From contig NZ_WAIE01000004.1 of assembly GCF_008830225.1 (NCBI RefSeq), forward strand, positions 124,001 through 188,000: 64,000 nucleotides of DNA, given 5' to 3'. Under the pieces are notes generated by a model. That model had not been told where the DNA came from and made no database searches. It was given only the letters and a program-made list of their open reading frames with translations. Every line of letters begins with the position of its first letter. Within the stretch, counting starts at the first letter, position 1. Position numbers and translations under genes: made by a program. The DNA is from Pseudodesulfovibrio senegalensis (GTDB taxonomy: Bacteria > Desulfobacterota > Desulfovibrionia > Desulfovibrionales > Desulfovibrionaceae). This document shows, piece after piece, positions 25,882-34,294 of the stretch.

Positions 25882-26448
25882 ATGAAATCATTTCTGAAAG
25901 TATTGATGCTTCTGGTGGCCGTGTCTTTTGCCGCTCATCCGGCCTGTGCGGACGACTATTCCGAAACAAAGAGGATGTTTGCGGACGCCGGGGCCTCGAA
26001 CATGTTTGATTCCGCATACGGCTACGCCCTGTTCCCGACCATCGGCAAGGGCGGCTTCATCGTGGGCGGCGCCTATGGCGAAGGCCGCGTTTATGAGCAG
26101 GGCAAATACATTGGCGACACGTCCATGACGCAGGCCACCATCGGATTCCAACTCGGCGGCACCGGCTACAGCCAGGTGGTGTTCTTCGAGGACAAGCGCG
26201 CCCTGCGTGAATTCACCAGCGGCAATTTCGAATTCGGGGCCGAGGCGCAGGCAACGGTGATCACGGCTTCGGCGGGCGCTTCCGCCAACACCAGCGGCAG
26301 CTCGGCCACGGCCAGCGGCGGCAAGAACAACGCCAGCACCGGCGGCAACGGCTATACGAACGGCATGGCCACCTTTGCCATCACCAAGGGCGGCCTCATG
26401 TACGAGGCCAGCATCGGCGGCCAGAAGTTCAGTTTTGAGCCGAAGTAG
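25882..26448 (+). CDS. Exported SYLF-domain (Ysc84-like) protein
   Basis: 188 residues. Signal peptide MKSFLKVLMLLVAVSFAAHPACA, then the SYLF domain: FDSAYGYALFPTIGKGGFIVGGAYGEGRVYEQGKY and IGFQLGGTGYSQVVFFEDKRALREF. SYLF domains bind phosphoinositides in eukaryotes; bacterial exported members have no settled role but are often in the envelope. Between about residues 130 and 160 there is a Ser/Ala/Gly/Asn-rich insertion that looks flexible. A single-gene unit ended by a terminator. Confidence 0.88.
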   Translation: MKSFLKVLMLLVAVSFAAHPACADDYSETKRMFADAGASNMFDSAYGYALFPTIGKGGFIVGGAYGEGRVYEQGKYIGDTSMTQATIGFQLGGTGYSQVVFFEDKRALREFTSGNFEFGAEAQATVITASAGASANTSGSSATASGGKNNASTGGNGYTNGMATFAITKGGLMYEASIGGQKFSFEPK

Positions 26449-26480
26449 CCATTGAACCGGGCCTTGTCCACAGCAAATAA

Positions 26481-26514
26481 AAGCCCCTGCGCAAAGTGCG
26501 CAGGGGCTTTTTCA
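26481..26514 (+). terminator. Terminator after the SYLF gene
   Basis: AAGCCCCTGCGCA and TGCGCAGGGGCTT form a 13-bp perfect stem with an AAG loop, then TTTTC. It is symmetric enough to stop transcription from both sides, including the ArsC-like gene on the minus strand. Confidence 0.85.
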
Positions 26515-26602
26515 TGGATATTGATTTACCTGGCGGCCAGAGGCTGGTGGCCAGTGTAAGCCGTTGGTTGCACATTGGTTTTGAAGACCAAGATATGTCC
26601 GG

Positions 26603-27058
26603 CTATTTCCCGTAAAGCTCCAGAAAGGAATGCTGACCGTTTTTTTCGCCGTTGATGAACAGTTGGATGTTCTTTTTGATCTCGTCGCGGATGGCGCGTA
26701 CCTGATTCAGCTGTTCCTCGTGGCTGCCCTGCACGGTGGCCGGGTCCGCGAACGGAATGTGCAGGCGGTGGACCATACCCGGGAAGACCGGACATTGGCC
26801 GTCGCTTTCTTCGCATACGGTGATCACGTATGTATAGAGCCTGCCCTGTTTGTAGAGGTCGAATACCGATTGGGTGGGCTTGTCCGAGAGGTCGATGTTT
26901 TCCTCTTTTATGACTTCGATCACCAGCGGATTGATTTCCGTTGGTTCAAAGCCTGCGCTTTCGACCTCGAAAACATCGCTGCCGAGTTCTTTGAGGTATG
27001 CTTCGGCCATCTGGCTGCGCGCGCTGTTGTGGACGCATATGAACAGGACTTTTTCCAT
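26603..27058 (-). CDS. Arsenate reductase / low-molecular-weight phosphatase-family protein
   Basis: 151 residues. The catalytic P-loop is VLFICVHNSARSQMAEA (C-x5-R) at residues 4-20, and the general-acid Asp lies in HIPFADPATVQG. A further cysteine sits in VITVCEESDGQCPVFPG, as in thioredoxin-coupled ArsC enzymes. It probably reduces arsenate to arsenite, but no arsB/acr3 or arsR is adjacent, so another phosphatase-like role is possible. The start at 27058 is where the P-loop domain begins; the frame is open to 27178. Confidence 0.83.
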   Translation of the reverse strand: MEKVLFICVHNSARSQMAEAYLKELGSDVFEVESAGFEPTEINPLVIEVIKEENIDLSDKPTQSVFDLYKQGRLYTYVITVCEESDGQCPVFPGMVHRLHIPFADPATVQGSHEEQLNQVRAIRDEIKKNIQLFINGEKNGQHSFLELYGK

Positions 27059-27195
27059 GTCGTCTCCGGGAATGTTGTTGTTTGTGCGGGCCGCCATTGC
27101 CGGCACGTACGCCAAAATGTGAATTTCGGCTTGTGCCAAACTACAACCCCGGTCGCACAGGTCAACCCGTCCGGCCATTTTTCACTGAATTGTGA

Positions 27196-27229
27196 CAAAA
27201 GGCCCTGCGTATGGTTGCGCAGGGCCTGA
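27196..27229 (-). terminator. Terminator after the alpha/beta hydrolase gene
   Basis: AGGCCCTGCG and CGCAGGGCCT form a 10-bp perfect stem. Read on the minus strand it is followed by TTTTGT, and it lies 57 bp after the stop at 27286. Confidence 0.8.
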
Positions 27230-27285
27230 TTTGCACGGGCGGATTGCGGGAGGAACCGGACAGAGGGTCGGCCCCGCATGTGTTT

Positions 27286-28092
27286 TTATTGCAGCAGGGT
27301 TGTGGCCTCGTCCATGATGACCTGCCCCTTGGGGTCGCTGTCCCGGTTCAGCCGGTGCCCGGCCCCGGGTACGATGATGAGCTTTATGTTTTTGCCTTCC
27401 GCGGTTGCCTTGGCCACATACTCCTCGGCAAGTTCCGCCGGGGTGTTGTTATCGTCGGCCCCGGCAATGACCACGAACCGGGCCTGCGGGGCGAGGTCGT
27501 CCACGTATTTGATGGGCGAAAGGGAATTGCGCCATGCGTGATATTTTCTGCCCTTGCGGCGTGCTGCGTGGTGCCGCCATTTTACCACGTCCGCAGGCAG
27601 GCAGACCATGATGCCGCCTTCAAGCAGATCCGGGTTCAGGGCGGCCACCAGCGCCACAGTGGCCGCGCCACCGGAATGTCCTGTCATGAATATGTGGTTT
27701 GTCCCGTATTGTTCCTTGATGGCTTTCACTGCATCAGCAACACGGTTCATGCTGGATCGCGTGTACAGGTCGCCTTTCCTGTTGTCGTGTTTGCCTTTGG
27801 ATTTTCTTCCGTCAATGGAGCATCCGGGTCTGGCCAATGTAATGGCCACGATCCCTTCGCCTGCCAGCTCTTCGGCAAAGGGAACCATGTAGTCGGCCTT
27901 TCCGCTGTCGCCGTGCGTTACGATCATTATTTTCGTGTCTGCGGCAATTAAAGCCGGTGTCCCGAATACCGTTGCCTGCAAACCCTCGAATTCGGCAGGC
28001 GTTCCTGAGGCCTGAGCCTGATGACTGATCGCGAAAGTAAGCATCAATGTCATTGCGGCAGTGGAAAGTGCGTGTAAAAAGACTTTTTTCAT
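27286..28092 (-). CDS. Exported alpha/beta hydrolase
   Basis: 268 residues. Signal peptide MKKVFLHALSTAAMTLMLTF followed by AISHQAQA, so periplasmic. The nucleophile elbow is MTGHSGGAATVAL (GHSGG), the catalytic Asp is probably in VIAGADDNNTPAEL and the His in PGAGHRLNRDSD. The IMIVTHGDSGKADYMVPFAEEL start supplies the oxyanion region. Resembles dienelactone-hydrolase-like esterases; the substrate is unknown. Start 28092 has GGAG 6 nt upstream and begins the signal peptide; the frame is open to 28131. Confidence 0.85.
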   Translation of the reverse strand: MKKVFLHALSTAAMTLMLTFAISHQAQASGTPAEFEGLQATVFGTPALIAADTKIMIVTHGDSGKADYMVPFAEELAGEGIVAITLARPGCSIDGRKSKGKHDNRKGDLYTRSSMNRVADAVKAIKEQYGTNHIFMTGHSGGAATVALVAALNPDLLEGGIMVCLPADVVKWRHHAARRKGRKYHAWRNSLSPIKYVDDLAPQARFVVIAGADDNNTPAELAEEYVAKATAEGKNIKLIIVPGAGHRLNRDSDPKGQVIMDEATTLLQ

Positions 28093-28351
28093 GGAGAACT
28101 CCGCGAGGTTGGGGTGGCTACTGTTTGGCACCGTCGGTTACTATATGTTTTCAGCCCGTGATTCAACAGCATGATAGATTGTGCCGCACAACATTTTCGC
28201 AGGGCGGTGAAGCACGGTTGACGCGATTGCCGGGCCGGACTATGGGTTTCGGGTTTTGTCGTTTCGGCACGGCTGGCGTTGGCCGGGGCGGCTGTCTGGG
28301 GAGGAACTCGGCGACTGTTGCGCGTAACTTTTTTCATCAATTATTCGGGCC

Positions 28352-28987
28352 ATGAATACAATATACGATCAAATCTGGGAAGCGGCGTTGCCGTTTCAGG
28401 ACAAGCGGGACGATGCCGGGCATGCTGCCGTGACCTACGGTTTTGCCCAAAAGCTGGTTTCGCTGGCGGGCGGCGATCCGCAGGTGGTTTTCCCCGCCAT
28501 CATCTTGCACGACACGGGCTGGAGCCGTCTGACCCGCGAGGAGCGGTTCGTCATTTTCAGCCCCACGGCAACCCGCGAGGACGAACTGGCCGTGCGCTAC
28601 CGGCATCAGGACGAGGGCGTGGCCATTGCCCGCGAGATTCTGGGCGAACTGGCGTATCCCGAAGAGTGGACCACCGAAATTCTGGAGATCATTTCCCAGC
28701 ACGACACCCGCGACCATTTCATCTCCCATAACGAGGGCATGGTGCGCGACGCGGACAAGCTGTGGCGTTTTTCGGACATCGGTTTCGGTGCGGACATCGA
28801 ACGGTTTGAATTTGAGCCGGATTTTCTGCACGACAGGCTTGTGGGGCAGATTCCCGAACCGTCATTCTTTTATTCCGACATGTCCCGGGAACTGGCTTTG
28901 GAAGAACTGGCCGCACGCAAGCAGGAATATGCCGCGCGCATGCCGCTGGGCGGCGCGGAAGAATCCGTTGCCGAGATCATGAAGTAG
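28352..28987 (+). CDS. HD-domain protein, predicted phosphohydrolase
   Basis: 211 residues. The HD motif is in FPAIILHDTGWSRLT (His-Asp), with an upstream His in AGHAAVTYGFAQKLV and downstream ones in YRHQDEGVAIAREIL and EIISQHDTRDHF, giving the usual four- or five-ligand metal site. No catalytic GYP extension, so it is a plain HD phosphohydrolase and not a c-di-GMP phosphodiesterase. Substrate unknown. The gene stands alone and is followed by two hairpins. Confidence 0.85.
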   Translation: MNTIYDQIWEAALPFQDKRDDAGHAAVTYGFAQKLVSLAGGDPQVVFPAIILHDTGWSRLTREERFVIFSPTATREDELAVRYRHQDEGVAIAREILGELAYPEEWTTEILEIISQHDTRDHFISHNEGMVRDADKLWRFSDIGFGADIERFEFEPDFLHDRLVGQIPEPSFFYSDMSRELALEELAARKQEYAARMPLGGAEESVAEIMK

Positions 28988-29000
28988 GTGAATGTTTTTT

Positions 29001-29032
29001 GGGGAGGGGAGTTTTGAAAAGCTCCCCTCCCC
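29001..29032 (+). terminator. First hairpin after the HD gene
   Basis: GGGGAGGGGAG pairs with CTCCCCTCCCC (11 bp, perfect), with TTTT/GAAAA inside the stem. It lies 14 bp after the stop. A T run precedes the stem, so it would also work on the minus strand. Confidence 0.6.
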
Positions 29033-29060
29033 AAACCCCACCCCGCAAACTTTTTAGCGC

Positions 29061-29100
29061 TGCGGCCAGTGCTGCAAAAGCAGCACTGGCCGCAGTTTTT
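29061..29100 (+). terminator. Second hairpin after the HD gene, strong terminator
   Basis: TGCGGCCAGTGCTGC and GCAGCACTGGCCGCA form a 15-bp perfect stem with an AAAA loop, followed by GTTTTT. It separates the HD gene from the convergent arginine-decarboxylase gene, whose stop is at 29128. Confidence 0.85.
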
Positions 29101-29127
29101 GGTCTGGGGCTGCAAAACGGATTGGGG

Positions 29128-29787
29128 CTATTTTTCCGGTGCGGGCAGGTCGAACGGCTCGGGATAGATGAAGCCCACGAACCCGAGCGCAGCCAGAGCC
29201 ATGCCGTATTTTTTGGTGATGCGCAGCACGGCCACCTCAAAGGTCATGGGCCGCGATTGCGTCAGCCCGCGTATGTCCAGCTCGTGGTTCAGGGACCGCG
29301 TGAGTTGCGCACGGGCGTTTTCGCGGGCCTGTTTTTCGCTGATGCCTCCATCCTTATATATGTATTCATACTCGGCAGCGAACCCGCCGATCTCCACGCC
29401 CTTGGAATTCTTGGCCCATACGCGGCCCACCCCGGCTGCGACGGTCTGTCCTTTGACGCCGCCAGCCTTGGCCATGATGGTTTCCAGCACCGATCCGTGA
29501 TGGATGAACGGTTTGACCTTTTCCAGCGGCACCTCGTAGGACTCGGGCGGCAGCACCGAGGTGTAGTAGACCACGTTGAAATTCTCTATGCCCGCGTCCT
29601 GCAGGGCGAGATCGTAGGAAAACGTTTCATAGGGATCCGGCTCGATGCCCTGGTCGGACTGGCCGGTTCCGGTGGTGGCGAAATATGCCGTGGGAATGCG
29701 CGGTCCGAAGTTTTGCGCCGTGGCCGGTGCGGCCAGCGCAAGGGACAGCGCCATGAGCATGAATCCGAAAAACAGTCTGTTGCGCAT
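29128..29787 (-). CDS. aaxB: Pyruvoyl-dependent arginine decarboxylase, AaxB type, with signal peptide
   Basis: 219 residues. Decarboxylates arginine to agmatine using a pyruvoyl group made by self-cleavage. The Thr76-Ser77 pair in VYYTSVLPPE is the expected processing site; the chlamydial enzyme is cleaved at the equivalent Thr-Ser. Other matches to chlamydial AaxB are GIENFNVV, HGSVLETIMA, GGFAAEYEYIY and KYGMALAALGF. Residues 1-25 look like a Sec signal peptide (MRNRLFFGFMLMALSLALA then APATAQ), so the enzyme may act in the periplasm; after cleavage Ser77 becomes residue 52, matching the cytoplasmic family. ATG 29787 has GAGG 5 nt upstream. No arginine-agmatine antiporter gene is nearby. 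Confidence 0.85.
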   Translation of the reverse strand: MRNRLFFGFMLMALSLALAAPATAQNFGPRIPTAYFATTGTGQSDQGIEPDPYETFSYDLALQDAGIENFNVVYYTSVLPPESYEVPLEKVKPFIHHGSVLETIMAKAGGVKGQTVAAGVGRVWAKNSKGVEIGGFAAEYEYIYKDGGISEKQARENARAQLTRSLNHELDIRGLTQSRPMTFEVAVLRITKKYGMALAALGFVGFIYPEPFDLPAPEK

Positions 29788-29889
29788 GGTAGCCTCGCAG
29801 GTTGCGGTTTTCAGGTAAACCGCAGCATAGCGCGCATGTGTCGTGGGGAACAACGTGGTCGCGCCATTTATAAGCGGCGGGAGGATCCC

Positions 29890-31038
29890 CTAGTTGCGGC
29901 GCGCGTCCATGGCCTGATGATACACGGAATACAGGGCGTCCATGGTGGCGGACAGGGTGAACGTGCTCTCGAGCCGTTTTCGCGCCGCTCGCCCGTATTG
30001 ATCGGCCAGCTTCGGGTTGTCCGCAATGCGGCGTATCGCGTCCGCCAGTGCGGGAACATCGGCGGGCGGAACCACCAGTCCGGTCTGTTCGTGCTGGTTG
30101 ACCCAGCCCGTGCCCGAGCCGGGGATATCCGTGCTTATCAGCGGCTTGCCGAAGAGCATGGCCTCCAGCAGCACGATGCCGAAGGCTTCGCCCCGGTCCA
30201 CCGAGGGCAGGCAGAACAGGGTGCAGTCGCGCATGAGCTGCAGCATTGTGTCATGAGAAACGGCTCCGGGCAGCGAGACCCGGCGCTCCAGCCCTCGGGT
30301 GCGCACCAGCTCGCGAATGGCCGGCAGGGTTTCCCCGTCTCCGGCCAGCACGAACTGCGCCTGCGTATACCGTTCCGCTGCGCGAACGAGATGTTCGAAG
30401 CCCTTGTAGAAGGTGAATCGGCCAAGGGAGAGGACCATGGGCTGCCCTGGTGGTGCCGTTGTTTTTTCGGCATTGTCGGGCATGGAGTAGTTTTCCGGCC
30501 GGATGCCCAGCGGAATCACAGTGCATTTGTCGGCAAAGGGGCGCAGGTGCGGGCTGTGTTTCAGATACGGCGGCGATGTGGCGATGATGGCGTCCGCGCG
30601 TTTGAGCATGGCCCGTTCAAACAGCGCGTATGCCGGGTAGGCCATGCGCACGAACCGGCTGGTGCTGGCCGCGCCCACGTCCGCCTGCCAGTGGACCACC
30701 ACCGGGATGTCCGCAGGCAGCAGCATGGTGAAGAGCACGGCCGGGTTGGGCAGGTGCATGTGGATGACATGGGGTCGAAACCTGCGGCACAGGGCAGGCA
30801 GCTCGCGAACCATGCCCGGCGCCAGCGGCACGAAAGGAATCTTTGCGCGCACGCACAATCTGGTTACTTCAATGCCGTTGTGTGTTTCCGTGCTTCGGGG
30901 TATGCCGGGGGAGCCGTGATGGCAGAGTACATGGACCCGGTGTCCGTCCGCGGCCTGTTGCTCGGCCAGATCACAGGCATACCGTTCCATGCCCCCGCGT
31001 TCCGGCGGATAGTATTTGGTTACATGAAGTATGCGCAT
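29890..31038 (-). CDS. Glycosyltransferase family 4 protein
   Basis: 382 residues. N-terminal domain MRILHVTKYYPPERGGMERYACDLAEQ with the Gly-Gly-Met-Glu loop typical of GT4. C-terminal domain MVLSLGRFTFYKGFEHLVRAAERY, ALFCLPSVDR-like segment and GEAFGIVLLEAMLFGKPLI (E-x7-E). The start at 31038 is the ATG where the domain begins; the longer open frame to 31470 overlaps the divergent glycosyltransferase gene and is not coding. Divergent from the gene at 31108 with 69 bp between, so they may share control. Confidence 0.9.
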   Translation of the reverse strand: MRILHVTKYYPPERGGMERYACDLAEQQAADGHRVHVLCHHGSPGIPRSTETHNGIEVTRLCVRAKIPFVPLAPGMVRELPALCRRFRPHVIHMHLPNPAVLFTMLLPADIPVVVHWQADVGAASTSRFVRMAYPAYALFERAMLKRADAIIATSPPYLKHSPHLRPFADKCTVIPLGIRPENYSMPDNAEKTTAPPGQPMVLSLGRFTFYKGFEHLVRAAERYTQAQFVLAGDGETLPAIRELVRTRGLERRVSLPGAVSHDTMLQLMRDCTLFCLPSVDRGEAFGIVLLEAMLFGKPLISTDIPGSGTGWVNQHEQTGLVVPPADVPALADAIRRIADNPKLADQYGRAARKRLESTFTLSATMDALYSVYHQAMDARRN

Positions 31039-31107
31039 GGTCGGGTCAACATAGGTCAAGAGCGTGTTTCGTACAAGCGCGCCCAGAGCCGCCAAGGAAA
31101 ACGACGC

Positions 31108-32211
31108 ATGAAACGATTGCTGGTCAACGCTGTTCCGCTCACCGTGGTGGGAACCGGCATAGCCCGATACCTCGGGGGGCTGTATGGTGCGCTCGAACAA
31201 GAGGCCGCCGGGGAATTCGAGGTGTGGTATTTTGACGGGAGCACGGTTTCGCGAACCATGCCCGCTCCGGGCGTGCCCGGCATGCGCGAGCGCATCGGCC
31301 GCATCCTGTGGCGCATGCCATGGCCCGTGGCATATGGGGCTCGCCTGCTGGACCATGCGCGCATGGAAGCCGCATTCACCCGTGCGGCGCAAAATTTCGA
31401 CTGCTATCACGAGGCCGGGTATTTTCCGTTGAACACGGGGCAGAGCATGCGCACCGTGCTGACCATTCACGACATGTCACTCATGCGCCATCCCGAGTGG
31501 CATCCGCGAGAACGCGTGGAATACTGGAAGCGCCGGTTTTTCGACCGCCTTGACCGCGTCGATCATATCCTTGCCATATCCCGATTCACCCGTGATGAAA
31601 TCGTGGACCTTTTGGATTTTCCCGAAGAACGCATTACGGTCACCCCCCTTGGCGTGGATCACAATACATTCAATATGAACGACGATGCTGAAGCCGACCA
31701 TGAGTTGAACAAACTCGGCGTGCCCGAGGATTTCGTGCTCTTTGTGGGCAGCGGCGACCCGCGCAAGAATCTGGACGTGGCGCGGAGCGCCGTGGGCCGG
31801 GTGCAGCATCAAATGCCGCTGGTGGCCGTGGGCTGGAGCGGCTGGGAGCCCGGGACAGGCGGTGTGCTGGGGCTGGGTTATGTTTCGGACAGACTGCTGG
31901 CCCAGCTGTATCGCCGGGCGTCCGTGTTTGTCATGCCCAGTTCGTATGAGGGATTCGGCCTGCCTGTGGTGGAGGCCATGGCCTGCGGATGCCCCACGCT
32001 GGTGGCCGATGCAGGGAGCCTGAGCGAAGTGGGCGGCGATGGCGTGCATGTTTTCGGCGAGGCGCAAAATGTGGGCGCATTGGCCGAAAGTATAGAGCAG
32101 ACGATGGGTTCTAAGACGTTCATGGATGCACTGCGTAAAAAAGGGGTGCAGAGGGCGAAATCCTTTGATTGGCCGAGCTGCGCGCGTTTGAGCCTGCAAA
32201 GATTTCGATGA
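31108..32211 (+). CDS. Glycosyltransferase family 4 protein (mannosyltransferase-like)
   Basis: 367 residues. N-terminal MKRLLVNAVPLTVVGTGIARY with a TGIARY loop, the middle HDMSLMRHPEWHPRERVEYWKR and ISRFTRDEIVDLLDFPEERI are characteristic of the WbdA/MtfB mannosyltransferase-like group. The C-terminal domain has LFVGSGDPRKNLDVARSAV and PSSYEGFGLPVVEAMACGCP. The ATG is where homology starts; the frame is open far upstream, but that part is antisense to two other genes. Cytoplasmic, acting on a lipid-linked glycan. Confidence 0.9.
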   Translation: MKRLLVNAVPLTVVGTGIARYLGGLYGALEQEAAGEFEVWYFDGSTVSRTMPAPGVPGMRERIGRILWRMPWPVAYGARLLDHARMEAAFTRAAQNFDCYHEAGYFPLNTGQSMRTVLTIHDMSLMRHPEWHPRERVEYWKRRFFDRLDRVDHILAISRFTRDEIVDLLDFPEERITVTPLGVDHNTFNMNDDAEADHELNKLGVPEDFVLFVGSGDPRKNLDVARSAVGRVQHQMPLVAVGWSGWEPGTGGVLGLGYVSDRLLAQLYRRASVFVMPSSYEGFGLPVVEAMACGCPTLVADAGSLSEVGGDGVHVFGEAQNVGALAESIEQTMGSKTFMDALRKKGVQRAKSFDWPSCARLSLQRFR

Positions 32212-32253
32212 GCCTCAACCCCATCGAAATGCAGTACAAAGTGAAAAAAAATA

Positions 32254-32281
32254 TTGACATTGGATAAATTGGGCGTAATCT
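32254..32281 (+). promoter_or_regulatory. Strong sigma-70-type promoter of the barrel protein gene
   Basis: TTGACA at 32254-32259 and TAATCT at 32276-32281 with a 16-bp spacer, in an AT-rich stretch. This predicts a leader of about 95 nt before the ATG at 32385. Confidence 0.7.
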
Positions 32282-32384
32282 GTCGGGGAAATCGTATGAA
32301 ATTGAGAAGTGTCAGACGATTTTTCATGTGGGTTGAGGGATTAGAAGGAAGTTTTTGAAGGATCGAAAGAAGAAGGAAGGAAGG

Positions 32385-33404
32385 ATGAAAAAATTTCTCG
32401 CAGCAGTGGCGGTTCTGGCCGTCCTGAGTTTTGCGGCAACAGCCATGGCTGAAAACAATGGTCAGAAAGTTGCCAACAACGACATTGTTCGCGCCACTTC
32501 GAACGTGGCTGCCAGCATGGTCCAGTCCCGCGTGGCCAACATCGTGGCTCCCAAGCCGCTCGGTCTCAGGGCCAGCAACTCCGTGGATGCCAACGGCAAC
32601 TTCAACTTTGCCGCCAACGCCAACGAGTTGGGCATTTCCTCCGGTGATGCCGGTTACGACTTCGGCCTCTGGGGCATGGGTCAGTACACCACGTTTGAAA
32701 GCACCGCGTCCGGTGCCAAGTACGATGCCGACATGTACAACATCATGATCGGTTTCGACTGGCGCGCCACTCCCGAATTCCTGATCGGTGTTGCCGCCGG
32801 CTGGGGTTCCCTGGACCTCGACAAGAAAGACTGGAGCGGCGGTACTGACGACGGCAAGCTCTCCACCGACGACGAGTGGACCATCATGCCGTACATGGCT
32901 TACAACATCACCGACACCTGGATTCTGGACGGTGCGTTCGCCTACACCTCTTCCGAGTACAAGGACGACGACGGAACCGATTCCGCTCATTACGATTCCG
33001 ACCGCTACCTGACCAACATCGGTATCTCCAAGTACTACCTGTATGATGCTTGGACCTTCAGCGGTCGCTTGGGTTACATGTATGTGCATGGCGACCTGAG
33101 CTCCTACTCCCGCGGTGCTGCCGACATCAACCAGACCGACAGCTATCTCGGCCAGTTGAGCCTGGAAGCCAAGGCTGCCTACTTTGTCGACGGCTGGGAA
33201 CCTTACGCCGCTCTGAAGTACTTCTACGACACCACCGTTTCCGACATCCCGGTCAACTCCGACTACGACGAGTTTGAAGGTGTGCTGGGCGTGAAGTGGT
33301 ATGCTTCCGATCAGTGGAGCCTGAACCTTGAAGGCGGCGCCACCATGGGCCGTGACAAGTACGAGGCTTACCGCGGTCAGGCTTCCGTCCGCTACGAGTT
33401 CTAG
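32385..33404 (+). CDS. Outer-membrane autotransporter-type beta-barrel protein
   Basis: 339 residues. Signal peptide MKKFLAAVAVLAVLSFAATAMA. After about 60 residues of linker the protein alternates aromatic and small residues in amphipathic strands (YDFGLWGMGQYTTFES, NIMIGFDWRATPEFLIGVAAGW, WTFSGRLGYMYVHGD), and it ends in VRYEF, the terminal Phe of outer-membrane barrels. This fits an autotransporter-type 12-strand barrel without a large passenger. Codon use is very uniform (mostly C-ending), which suggests high expression, in line with a consensus promoter, GGAAGGAAGG ribosome site and a perfect terminator. Function unknown; porin- or adhesin-like. Confidence 0.85.
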   Translation: MKKFLAAVAVLAVLSFAATAMAENNGQKVANNDIVRATSNVAASMVQSRVANIVAPKPLGLRASNSVDANGNFNFAANANELGISSGDAGYDFGLWGMGQYTTFESTASGAKYDADMYNIMIGFDWRATPEFLIGVAAGWGSLDLDKKDWSGGTDDGKLSTDDEWTIMPYMAYNITDTWILDGAFAYTSSEYKDDDGTDSAHYDSDRYLTNIGISKYYLYDAWTFSGRLGYMYVHGDLSSYSRGAADINQTDSYLGQLSLEAKAAYFVDGWEPYAALKYFYDTTVSDIPVNSDYDEFEGVLGVKWYASDQWSLNLEGGATMGRDKYEAYRGQASVRYEF

Positions 33405-33428
33405 AATCAGCCTCACAAGTGAAGATAA

Positions 33429-33459
33429 AGCAGGCGGCGTAAGCCGCCTGCTTTTTTTT
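33429..33459 (+). terminator. Terminator after the barrel protein gene
   Basis: AGCAGGCGGC and GCCGCCTGCT form a perfect 10-bp stem with a GTAA loop, followed by eight T residues. Confidence 0.92.
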
Positions 33460-33544
33460 GTGCGACATCACGGACTTCCCCGTGGTGCGTTGACGGACCT
33501 GCATTCGCCCTTGTTTGCGGAAGCGTGAATTTACGGGGGATTCA

Positions 33545-34294
33545 TTGACCGAAAGCCACAAATCAACTATCCCTGCATCCATGAAGACAGCCGTCATCAT
33601 TCCGGCATTGAACGAATCCGGGACTGTTGCCCGTGTGGTGTCCGAGGCGATTGAGGTCATAGGACACCATGTTTTCGTCGTGGATGATGCCAGCAGCGAC
33701 GATACGGCGGCAACGGCGCGTGCTGCCGGTGCCACGGTCCTTTGCATGCCCTACGGGAGCGGCGCATGGAATTCCATTCAGGCCGGAATCATGTTTTGCA
33801 TGCAGCGCGGCTACCAGCGCTTCGTGACCATGGATGCCGACGGCCAGCACATGGCGCAATCCATTCGCGTTATTTCCGATTGCGCTGAAGCGACCCGGGC
33901 CAATGTGGTTCTGGGCAGCTATCCGGAGCGCGGCAGCCGGGGGCGCAGGCTGGTTTGGCGGATGTTCAACCGCATCAGCGGGCTCGGGCTCAGGGACATG
34001 ACAACCGGTTTGAAATGCTATGATCGTGATGCCGCCGGATACCTGTTGTCGAGCGAAACCGCGTTGCTGGACTATCAGGATGTAGGGACGCTGCTGGTGT
34101 TGCGACGCCGGGGGATGAGCATTCGTGAAGTCCCGGTGGTCATGTGCATGCGGGAGGATGGTTGTTCGCGCGTGTTCAGTTCGTGGCTTGCCGTTTTCGA
34201 ATACATGCTCAAAAGCATGCTTTGGATTTTGAGCGACAAGATCATGTCCGGCACCGATAATGATCACAGCTGGGAGACGTATCATGACGTATAG
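33545..34294 (+). CDS. Glycosyltransferase family 2, polyprenyl-phosphate sugar transferase-like
   Basis: About 249 residues. GT-A fold: AVIIPALNESGTVARVVSEA, HVFVVDDASSDDTA, and FVTMDADGQHMAQSI with the metal-binding DAD. The segment RLVWRMFNRISGLGLRDMTTGLKCYDR is typical of dolichyl-phosphate-mannose-synthase-like enzymes that charge polyprenyl phosphate. No C-terminal membrane helices, but the next gene codes for a small membrane partner. The start is uncertain: TTG 33545 has GGGGGA upstream, ATG 33581 begins the conserved domain but lacks a ribosome site. Confidence 0.85.
   Translation: MTESHKSTIPASMKTAVIIPALNESGTVARVVSEAIEVIGHHVFVVDDASSDDTAATARAAGATVLCMPYGSGAWNSIQAGIMFCMQRGYQRFVTMDADGQHMAQSIRVISDCAEATRANVVLGSYPERGSRGRRLVWRMFNRISGLGLRDMTTGLKCYDRDAAGYLLSSETALLDYQDVGTLLVLRRRGMSIREVPVVMCMREDGCSRVFSSWLAVFEYMLKSMLWILSDKIMSGTDNDHSWETYHDV

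Noticed and set aside
28999-31107. Upstream extension of the glycosyltransferase frame that starts at 31108
   Set aside because: Antisense to the AaxB-type gene and to the divergent glycosyltransferase; homology starts only at 31108.
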